A stretch of 64,000 nt of DNA from Nematostella vectensis (lineage: Eukaryota; Cnidaria; Anthozoa; Actiniaria; Edwardsiidae), in assembly GCF_932526225.1 (NCBI RefSeq), contig NC_064045.1, positions 11,190,022 to 11,254,021 of the forward strand, in the 5' to 3' direction. Position numbers and translations under genes: made by a program. Under the pieces are notes generated by a model. The model was not told the DNA's origin. It searched no databases and saw nothing but the letters and a program-made list of their open reading frames with translations. Below are positions 35,001-46,700 of the stretch, piece by piece. Within the stretch, counting starts at the first letter, position 1, and each line of letters begins with the position of its first letter.

Positions 35001-38000
35001 GCTAAGAAGGGGGACTTACCCATTGGGTATCAACACCATGTGCCTTATCATGGAGACCGGAAGGTTTCAAGTAGGAAGTAGGACAAAGGCAAGTAGGACA
35101 AAGTCATCAGTACCATAATTATAATCGACATCATCATCATCATTATCATCATCATCATGACCATCGTTTGTCACCACCTTCACTGTCATCATTATCATCG
35201 CCATTGTTGTTTTTGTTGTCCTTGTCATCACCAACAACAACAGCAATAATAACAGCAGCTGCGACATTTGTGTTATCATTTTCATCCTCACTATTAAAAT
35301 CATGTTTCATATCTCAGCGAGCAGAACGCAGACGTGATGTTGATCAGAGGAGCTGTGTTCTTTATCGGAATGTGCTTGTGGGGATCCCAGCGTGTGACGT
35401 CACTCAAGCATTCTCACTCTGCAGTCTTACCATCAATGCTACAGGTATGTACATACTGTACTGCTCTTTGACCACTCATAATCACAAAGGCTTTACATCC
35501 CTTTGAACTGAGATAATCCTTTCAGTAAGAGAATTAAGAGGTTCGAATCACTGTGAAATTCAATACATCCGGAAAAAAATTGCTGTTTTCAATTTCTATC
35601 AATAATTATCAAATAATGCAAGACTGCACAAAAACAAGACAGCATTGTCACACAGTCTGTTTAGACAGACTTTGGGGGCAATAATTGTCAAAGTCTCCAC
35701 GAAAGAATTAGCTCCATACATTTCTGGAAAATTTAACATACATTACTATATATGGACACCTTATAATAGTCTCACAGATTTCCTTTTAAACGGGGTTCTA
35801 CTGTAGTTGATTTGGCCATTACAGTAACTATTTACACTTGTTTTATATCAAATTATGTCTTTCTGTAAGCAGAATTATAAATAAATTTCTTGTTTCATAT
35901 TTTTTTAAGGCTTTGCATTGTAACCACACCATCGTGGCACTGGAGGTTACACTATCAATACAACGACTGGTGAAGAAATACGGACACGAGCTACACATCG
36001 TGTCTTGGGACTCACTCATGGACATCACCGAGAAAATACAGGAGCTCATACAGGTGAGTGGTAACACATTGTGTCTAGGGACTCACTCATGGACATCACC
36101 TAGAAAATACAGGAGCTCATACAGGTGAGTGGTAACACATCGTTTCTATGGACTCACTCATGGACATCACCGAGAAAATACAGGAGCTCATACAGGTGAG
36201 TGGTAACACATCGTGTCTAGGGACTCACTCATGGACATCACCGAGAAAATACAGGAGCTCATACAGGTGAGTGGTAACACATCGTGTCTAGGGACTCACT
36301 CATGGACATCACCGAGAAAATACAGGAGCTCTTACAGGTGAGTGGTAACACATCTTGTCTAGGGACTCACTCATGGACATCACCGAGAAAATACAGGAGC
36401 TCATACAGGTGAGTGGTAACACATCGTGTCTTGGGACTCCCTCATGGACATCACTGAGAAAATACAGGAGCTCATACAGGTGAGTGGTAACACATCGTGT
36501 CTAGGGACTCACTCATGGACATCACCGAGAAAATACAGGAGCTTATACAGGTGAGTGGTAACACATCGTGTCTAGGGACTCACTCATGGACATCACCGAG
36601 AAAATACAGGAGCTCATACAGGTGAGTGGTAACACATCGTTTCTTGGGACTCACTCATGGACATCACCGAGAAAATACAGGAGCTCATACAGGTGAGTGG
36701 TAACACATCGTGTCTAGGGACTCACTCATGGACATCACTGAGAAAATACAGGAGCTCATACAGGTGAGTGGTAACACATTGTGTCTAGGGACTCACTCAT
36801 GGACATCACTGAGAAAATACAGGAGCCCATACAGGTGAGTGGTAACACATTGTGTCTAGGGACTCACTCATGGACATCACCTAGAAAATACAGGAGCTCA
36901 AACAGGTGAGTGGTAACACATTGTGTCTTGGGACTCACTCATGGACATCACCGAGAAAATACAGGAACTCATACTGGTGAGTGGTAACAAATTTTAGTGA
37001 CGTCATTCATACGAGATAACACATGTAAATGGAGTCATTCATACAAGATTACATATTTATGTAAGTTACATGACATACTCCATGTGTTTACACGGAGTCA
37101 CTGAGCTCGTCGTAGTGATGTTACTGTATATGTTAGGAAACACAATGTAAATGACGTCAATCATGTAAGGTAACACATGTTTTGGTCTTCAGCTGAGTTA
37201 ATACTAGCAATTATTTGTAGGCGAATGCACAGCCTGAGAACTCTCTGATTGAAAATCATCACATCCTGTTGAATGCCGTGGAGGAATTGATGGAGACAAG
37301 CAAGTTCAATGGTTCAGAGGAGAGGTTCTTCACTATCGTGGAGAGATGCGCAAGTAAAAGACCGGTAAGTCAGACGTCTCATCTTACTAACTCAACTTAC
37401 AGAAACAAGATTAAACAGCTAGAGAGTAAGTCCTAACAAAACAGGTCAGAGAAGAGATTATTTGCACCTGCACAAGTAAATGACCAGTTAGTCCGACATC
37501 TCAACTTACACAGCTCTACAGTAGTTACAGCTTAAACAAGATTAAACAGCTAGAGAGTCTGACCTAAAAAAACAGGTCAGAGAAGAGATAATTTGCTTTG
37601 CAGTGAGATAGACAAGCAAGAGACCATTTCCTTATCAACACCATTGTGTATAAGTTATGGTTGCAAATTTTGTATTTTTTAGGATGGGCTCTTTGTATAC
37701 TTTGTTGTTTTGTCATACAGTACTACTGTATATGATTCCTATGTAATTTTATTGTTGTGTCTGTTTGGCAGGAAAACTCTGTACATCTCCTTGTATCGTT
37801 CAAGGCGCAATCTGTCCATCCGGCGCATGCATATTGGATTAGCAATCTGAAAGATCTCATGGAAAAATATTTCCGGTAAGAACAATCCCTACTGGTGAGA
37901 ACACTCGATTCTACTCTAGTGAGAACATGCAATTTAAATACCAGATCAAAAGCCTTACAATCTGCATAGCACATGTGGCTTTGAACCTTAGCAGTTGGAA

Positions 38001-41000
38001 GCTGTTGTTTTGTTCCTATTTAATTTTTCATTGTCGCTTATCATGAGGTCCCTATTTTTCTCAGGTATGAGATTCAAACAAGTGTCAGGGTCAAGGTGTT
38101 GGATGTGCTTTCTTTTGTCCTGACATCATATCGACATTGGTACGAGGTTAGTCATCATCATAATTTTTGTTGTTCCTCTCTTTTTTCTTTTTCTTTTTTC
38201 TTCACTCTTCTTCCTTCTTCTTCTTCCCACTCCTTCTCCTGTCTTCTACCCCTTTTCCTCTTCTTCCTCCGCCCCCTTCTACTCCATGTCCTTCTTTTCC
38301 TTTTTTCCCCTTTTATTCTTTTTCCTCTTTTTCACCCTCCCTCTCTTTTCTTCCCCTTCCCCTCTTATCTTCCACCACTTCCCTTTCTTCTCTGTCCCCT
38401 CCTCTCTCAACTCCTCTTCATCCCCATTTTCCAGTCCTTTTTTCTTCTTCTCCTCCTTCCTCTATTTGCCCTCTTGTTTCTACTTCGGGGTCTCCCTCCT
38501 GCTACAGAAATTGTTGGAATGGTTTAATTCTCAAGAATACTGTTGGTGCCTTTACTGTTGCCTCTATATCAAAGAAGGAATTGCTTGACAAAGATATTCT
38601 ACTATTCTTGTTACAATTTCTAGGAGAATTCACTTGACAAGATCATTTAACCATTCTTGCCTCCATAATCCAGGAGGAGTTACTTGACAAGGTTGTTCTA
38701 CCATATTTGAGCAATATCTCTGATGACCCGGATGTCACTGTGCGTACAGCCGCTGTCCAGTTATTACTGGACTTGAGCCAAACCTGCGACTCACCCAAGT
38801 GTACGGACATACTAAACATCATTGAAAAGGTGTTGTGGTGATGCTTCCATGTGAATTGCTTTCCCAAATAACCAAACTTTTTAAAAGGAATAAAGGAACT
38901 AAGAGGCTTTGAGATTCATGTTGTCAGAGATTGACCTGTATTCCAGTAGCGAAAACCTTTAAGGCTTATTTAGACAGTGGGCATAACTTAACTTGTGTTG
39001 TGCTTACTTCCTAGTGTAAAGAACCAGACTTAAGTCTTTCTGTTGTGTTATTTGCTCTTTCAGGTCATCAATCGCAAGGTGGAGCTTTCCAGTAAAATCC
39101 ACCCAGCGGACCAACAGGATCAAAGGGTGTGTATCCATCGGTTCTCACCACCTTGCAGAGGTTATTTGATCTCACTAAAACTGTACAAAATAATATTTGC
39201 AGTGGCAAATTCATTACGAAATCTCCTGAAATTCCATCTCATTTTACAAAACATGTTGATTTTGAGTGGTGTTTATTAATTTCTTTGGCCATATTGTGGC
39301 ACCTTTAAGGGCCCTAATCAGCCATACCTGTGTCATTGTTTATATTTAATGTTAGAAGACAAAGTATGTGACACAATCTTAAAATAACCAGCTAAAAATG
39401 ATAATTGATTTACTAAACCCATTGTAAAATATAAAAGGTTTTATGTGTAAATCAGCCAATACAAATTAACTCTTGCTCACACTAGGTATTTTGCTAGGAT
39501 GACAAAATGGTGTCTGACAGAGGGTCTTTGAAGGGGGCCCTAATTTTTCTGTATTATTATCCTTGAGGGCAAACCTTATTCAAAAATCAAAGTTTTATGC
39601 CTAATTTACCAAATTCATTGCAAAATATTGCAAAAATTGCCCCAAATCAGCTGATGGAAATTAATGCTCTCTAGCACTTGGTATTTTGCTATGATGGCAA
39701 AATGGTGGCCGACAAGAGCAGTATTTGATATTGCCATTTCCCCAGTAGACCTGGTATTACATTCATTCAAGTGAATAGTGCTGGGTAATTCCACTAATGG
39801 AGTTTGTTATTAGCTTTCACAGGAAGAGAATGTCTTGAAGGACGTGAAGACCGCAATAAATGGATTGGTCCAAGTCTTGAAGGTACATACAGTGTTCCCA
39901 GGTTATGAACTCCTAACACATGGGCTCCCTGTGGTTGAGTGTGATAAGCCAGGAATGAACTCAAATATCAACCGAAGGGAAGCCAAGACCACATGCTGCA
40001 AACATTTGCTGTGCGTTAGTTAATGGTGCCTTCAAATAACTAAACACAATAGTAACCATGGTAACATGACGTTGTCTAGGTGAAGCTGTTCCGGCTGCCA
40101 CACTGCCACGCCCAGCAGGTCTTTGGGTTGCTTGTCAGTCATGTGCGTGCCCATTATTACCATGGTTACGGCACCATCATCGCCAGCATAATCAGGAACA
40201 TTGTAAGTACACTCTCACTTCATGTCACCCAAGAACCCTTGTTAGCCACACCTATGTAATTGTTTTCATTACATTGAAAGGCGCACGATGTGCTAACAAT
40301 CTCGAAATGACAATCTGAAAACAAGGTTTAATATTTTTTTACTAAATTCAATCGAAAATATCGCATTGGCTTCACAAAATCAGCCTATGGGAATGGATGC
40401 TTTTTCACTCTTGGTACTTTGCAAGGATGACAAAATGGTGGCTGACAGAGTACAGTATGATATTGAGTAAAGTAACACTGCCATACTTACCAGGCGTTTG
40501 AGTGCTTCTTGTCTCTGCGCTGTGACTCTAGTCAGTGCCTCGGCTTTGCCTCTTCTGAAGCATCAGAGAAAGGCAAGGTTACCTACAGCTCATACTTCGT
40601 CTGTGCACAGAGGTAAGAGAAACACTGATAAAGATATAGACTGATTCATATACCAATCCAATTGGGATGATGGCATTGGCAATGATAATTAGCTCATTAT
40701 TGATTACAATGATGATAACAGTGCCCTAGAGGCCCCAGACGGCACTCTGGGGTATACCAGTCCGCCGTTCATATACCAATCCAATTGTGATGATGGCATT
40801 GGCAATGATAATTAGCTCATTATTGATTACAATGATGATAACAGTGCCCTAGAGGCCCCAGACAGCACTCTGGGGTATACCAGTCCGCCGTTCATATACC
40901 AATCCAATTGTGATGATGGCATTGGCAATGATAATTAGCTCATTATTGATTACGATGATGATTACAGCGCCCGTGAGGCCCCAGACAGCACTCTGGGGTA

Positions 41001-43742
41001 TACCAGTCCGTCGTTCATATACCAATCCAATTGGGATGATGGCATTGGCAATGATAATTAGCTCATTATTGATTACAATGATAATTACAGCACCCTAGAG
41101 GCCCCAGACAGCACCCTAGGGTATACCAGTCCGCTTGGTGTCATCCAGTACTCAGATGCCTTTAGTGTCATTCTCAGCTGCATCCAATATGTGAGTAGTG
41201 TTCTTTTGAAAAGATTAAATAAGGCTTATCATTTTTTTTAATTTTTATGCCTTCCTGACATATTGGTATTGCTGTGTAATGGTGTAGGAGTGGGACTGGA
41301 CCGTCTTGGAGCAAGTTCTCACCAGTCTCCCAGACGTGCTTCAGAACAAGACACTTGTGCTTGCCGCTGACCCAAACCTGACTGCTATGTCGTCTGTACT
41401 ATGTAAAATGGTGGGTAACCTGAGTTTGGTGTGGGTGGGGACGGTGGGGGAGACAGGCCGTAACTATGTGATCTGTGTATTGGTGTGGGTGGGGAGGGTG
41501 GGGGAGACAGGCGGTAACTATGTTATCTGTGTATTGGTGTGGGTGGGGGAGACAAGCGGTAACTATGTGGTCTGTGTATTGGTGTGGGTGGGGAGGGTGG
41601 GGGAGACAGGTGGTAACTATGTGATCTGTGTATATTGGCTTATCTGGTGCAAACTTATCTCATAACCAGATGAAAATATGTTAAACTTACCAAAGGACAA
41701 ACTTAGTTTGTTAGTTATTAGTTTACTTAAGACACTTTTGATTGAGTGTGTAATTTTTCTCTCGGATAAAAAAGGAATAAAATAAAAACAAATGTACACA
41801 ATGATATACACAAATGTCCTCCGAGTTTACTATTTAGTTAAGTTAACTTAATGTTTAGACCTGCTTAAATATTGGGGATTGCGCCTGTTAAAGGGTTTTA
41901 AACATAAGTTCACATTTTAGTGGCCACACCTGCTTGGCTGTATAGTAAAATAAAGCCATGATTCATGTTCAATTATGACTCTCTCTTTTCTATCCTTAGG
42001 TATGTGATCCTGCCTGTGTGTTGGACCTACAGCGGATGCCTCAGGGAGTGGGCAGAACGGGACTCCACGCTCTCATCTTTCCTGTAAGTATTTTGACCCC
42101 ATGGGGGTGGGGGGGCTGGGGGGGTGGGTAGAACAGGACTCCACGCTCACATTTTACCTGTTAATAACTTAACCCCAGGGGGTAGGTAGAACGGGACTCC
42201 ACTCTCTCATCTTTTCTGTAAGTATCTTAACCACAGTGGGGGTAGGTAGAACACGGCTCCACGCTTTCATCTTTCCTGTAAGTATCTTAACCCCAGGGGG
42301 GGTAGGTAGAACGGGACTCCACGCTTTCATCTTTCCTGTAAGTATATAACCCCAGGGGGGTAGGTAGAATGGGACTCCACTCTCTCATCTTTCCTGTAAG
42401 TATCTTAACCCCAGGGGGGGGGGGGTAGGTAGAATGGGACTCCATGCTCTCATCTTTCCTGTAAGTATCTTAACCCCAGGGGGGGGGGTTAGGTAGAATG
42501 GGACTTCATGCTCTCATCTTTCCTGTAGGTATCTTCACCCCAGGGGGGGGGGGTAGGTAGAGCGGGACTCCACGGTCTCACCTTTCCTGTAAGTATCTGA
42601 ACCCCAGGGGGGGATGGTAGAACAGGCCATGCCTGTTGTTGTCTGTTGAATCTGCTCTCCCCTCCCCTCCACAGGTTTTGACAGTACTTGCGACTTACCA
42701 CACCCGCCTAGATCGTCAGCACCAGGTAACGCTATACAGTAGAACCCCACTAAGTCGAACTCACCAGGTAACGATCGCTATTGTTATAATACAGTAGACC
42801 CCTACTAAGTCGAACTCACAAGGTAACGATCGCAACTGATAAAATACAGTAGATCCCCACTAAGTCGAACTCACAAGGTACAATCGCTATTGTTATAGCT
42901 AACTCGATAACTGACTAGTTTATTTAGCTTTCCTGCTCGAACTTGTTCTCATTTATTTTACTTGTAACAAATTATAGATCTCTATCCTTTAGTATATACC
43001 TATGTAAAGAAACAGAATTATGAGCAAAATAAAGATGATGATGATGTTATAATACAGTAGAACCCCACTAAGTCGAACTCACCAGTTAAACAATCGCTAT
43101 TGATAAAATACAGTAGAACCCCACTAAGTCGAACTCACCAGGTAACGATCGCTATTGATAAAATACAGTAGAACCCCACTAAGTCAAACTCGCCAGGTGA
43201 CGATAGCTATTGATAAAATACAGTAGAACCCCACTAAGTCGAACTCGCCAGGTGACGATAGCTATTGATAAAATACAGTAGAACCCCACTAAGTCGAACT
43301 CACCAGGTGACGATTACTATTGATAAAATACAGTAGAACCCCACTAAGTCGAACTCGCCAGGTGACGATCGCTATTGATAAAATACAGTAGAACCCCACT
43401 AAGTCGAACTCACAAGATAACGATCGCTATTGATAAAATACAATAAAACCCCACTAAATCGAACTCACAAGGTAACGATTAGTATTGATAAAAAACAGTA
43501 GAACCCCACTGAGTCGAACTCACCAGGTAACGACCGCTTGTCCTTAATTTTACAGTTCGAGCTTGTCATTTGAGCTCGGCTTCGTGTACAATATCATAGA
43601 CTAGGCTATACCCATAGTTGTCCTCATTGTTTCAGTGCGAGCTTGTGCAGTCTCTTGAGCTCGGCTTCGGGACCAAGTGCGCCAGTCTATGCGTGTCGTC
43701 TCTCACGTTGTGCACTATGGAGATGCAAGCCGTCATTACCAG
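25350..43742 (+). CDS. TSC2: TSC2 exons 1-25: N-terminal and central helical-repeat region
   Basis: This part gives the HEAT-like alpha-solenoid that binds TSC1 in other animals. Recognisable tuberin blocks are [13 protein letters not shown] (exon 1), [19 protein letters not shown] (exon 3), [11 protein letters not shown] (exon 4), [12 protein letters not shown] (exon 7), [16 protein letters not shown] (exon 9), [18 protein letters not shown] (exon 10), [13 protein letters not shown] (exon 11), [17 protein letters not shown] (exon 12), [16 protein letters not shown] (exon 15), [13 protein letters not shown] (exon 16) and [16 protein letters not shown] (exon 18). Intron 8 uses a GC donor. Many of the introns in this region are inflated by minisatellites built on exon edges. 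Confidence 0.92.
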
Positions 43743-46700
43743 GTGAGTAGGGAACTTAAGCAAGGTTGACTGCAGCGCGGACGGCAACGACAGAAAACAA
43801 ATGAACATTTAAAGAGCCAGATATGAAATGAGCTCTGTCTGATACATTTCAGCCGTTTTACTCCAAACTACAACTCGGTTACCCAGGGCGTCTAGGTCAT
43901 AGCGTAACGTGGCGCGCCTCCTTCTCGCGCCAGTGACCTCGACGCCCTGTGTTTCCAAGGATGACTCACAACTTGAAAACTCCAAGACCATGGGGTCTAG
44001 CGAAGACGAGAATTTCCTTGTTCTCTATGACAATAAGGTTCTAGGCTTGCCTATATTTTTTTAGACAAATGAATTTTATCTAAACTAATTTAGAAATTTA
44101 GAGCGGTAAACATGAATTGTTTTTTTGGTTCACCACCTTGCTGTCGCCGCTGCGTTCCGATTTCCAAATGATCGCGCTCAATCGCACACAATCGCTCAAC
44201 CTGTGATCGTGCGATCGTGCGTATGGAAACCACTTTGCGATCGGTTGCGATCGTGCGTCCAAATAGGGGACTTGCGCTAAGAGATCACGTGACTGTTTGG
44301 GTGGCAAACTAGCGCGCGCTCAGTCTTTTAGTGGCAAAGTAACAGCAAAAAAGGGAACTTATTCAGCGCAAGTTTTAGTTTTATTTAAAGATTTTTATTT
44401 CTTCGCCGTTCTCTGGTGTGACGGGCGCAGTTATTTCTGATTTTTTTGTTTGATTATTCTGTTTTGAATTTGACACCCACAAAGGTCAGGTGAATTCTTA
44501 GGGCAAGTCCCCTTTTAACTACCATCGTGTGGCGTTATGATTTATGTGCATCAAAAATTTTACCCAGCCTGTTGCCGGCCATCCTTGTGCGGTTATCCCA
44601 GGTCTCGGCGACGGTCCTCATGGCAGTCCCCATGCTAGAGTTCCTGTCTGGTAAGATTCACAAGGGGAATGTGTACACGGCGCATGCGCCTCCTAGAACA
44701 CTGAAGCCTCTTATCACCTCACATGTCCAAAGCGTTTGAACACAGGAAGCCCAATCTTTTTCCCCGCTCTTTCAGTAAATGGTATAATGCCACTTGGACT
44801 TGTCATAAGTTGGCAAATCCATGATTTTTTTTAAAGGGGAGGGGTGCCATCCCGAAGGGGAGGAACGTTCCTAGAAATACTCGTTAATGTCAGGAAATGA
44901 CGTGCGTTAGTGGCTCGGCGGTGTTGATAAGTGACTTTGTAGTGTTCGTGAGTGACTCGGCACTACACCTTATGACTAGGTGATGTTCGTTAATCAATCG
45001 GTGATGTTCTGGAGTTAATCGGCGATGTCCATGGATTACTAGCCAGTGCTAGTGAATGACTCGGTTTTGTTCGTGAGTGACTCGGTGACGTTCGTGAGAG
45101 ACTAAGTTTTGTCCGTGAGTGACTCGGTGACGTTCCTGAGTGACTCGGTGGAGTTCGTGTGTGAGTGATCCGTTCGTATGTGACTCGGTGGTGTTCGTGT
45201 GTGATTTGGTGGTGTTCAAGAGTGACTCGGTTTTGTTCGTGAGTGACTCGTTGACTTTCGTGAGTGACTCGGAACTGACTGCTGTGTTATTGTACAGGGC
45301 TTGTTCACCTGCCCCATCTCTACACCAGCTTCAAGGAGACTCAGTACAAAAGTGTGTTCGCCATCTGCCTTCCTTACACCGACTCCGCAAGGTATGGGCT
45401 TGCAAAAAACATAGCCACATTGAGAGGCAAGGGGAAGAGATGCGTATGATGTGATAACGACACCATTTCCCTCTTGTATCCCCATTTCTTCGTACTTCTG
45501 ATTTTCACATATTTCAGATACTCTCAGTACACTGTGACCTTGGCGTTTCACGTGATTGCCGCGTGGTTTGTGCGTGCACGCGTTGCCTATCGCAGAGGAT
45601 TTGTTGGCTTTATCGCCAAGGTAATTGCATTACGATTGTACGCTAGGACTAGACAATAGCGTTTGTCTAAGCTGTCATTTTCTCGCCCCAGGCCCTGCGC
45701 ACTAGCATGGCATTGCCGGCCGAGCGATATGATTCCCGTGGTGATAGCCCCTCCCAGGGAACTCGCGGGCGCACTAGCAGCGTTGGCACCGGTCAGCAGT
45801 CCTATTCGCCCCAAGGCCCCGTACGGTTAGCTTCGCCCGTGAGCCCGCCCCAGGCCAAGGAGACTGAGTATGGGTTCCACGCGGAGATGAGTGAAGTGTG
45901 CATGGATATGATGGCGAGGTATGCTTTCGCCCCAGGCCTCGCGCCGCCAAAACGGTGAGTCGATTATTACCTCCAGATTAGCATAAGAACTATTGAATTC
46001 AAAATAACAAAGTGTCGGTGAAAGTGATTCGTTTGGCTGAACTTTCACCAGGCTGTCGGAATATAACTAAATTTTACCCTGCAAGAATCGCGTAAATAAA
46101 ATATCGCCAAAATTGATTCTCAAAACTGTGCAGAGAACCATTCTACAGGACAGAACCATACCACGTGCACAGTACTTAATATGACCTGATTGGTTGCAGC
46201 ACTGTGACCATGTGCACAGTGTTACTCTACAAAAGACCTGATTGGTTGTAGCACTGTGACCGCGTGTACACTACCTCACTTAAGATTATCTGATTGGTAG
46301 CACTGTGACCGCGTGTACACTACCTTACTTAAGATTATCTGATTGGTTGTAGCACCGTGACCACGTGCACGCTACCTTACTTAAGATTATCTGATTGGTT
46401 GTAGCACTGTGACCACGTGTACACTACCTTACTTAAGATTATCTGATTGGTTGTAGCACCGTGACCACGTGTACACTACCATACTTAAGATTATCTTATC
46501 GGTTGTAGCACCGTGACCACGTGTACACTACCTTACTTAAGATTATCTGATTGGTTGTAGCACCATGACCACGTGCACACTACCTTACTAAAGATGACCT
46601 GATTGGTAGCACTGTGACGCGTGCACAGTACCTTACTAAAGATTATCTGATTGGTTGTAGCACTGCGGCCATGGACTACCTCCTGTCACGTGGTATATCC

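Noticed and set aside
38096-38637. Long Leu/Phe/Ser/Pro ORFs in three frames
   Set aside because: Caused by a polypyrimidine tract; only 38065-38146 is a real exon.
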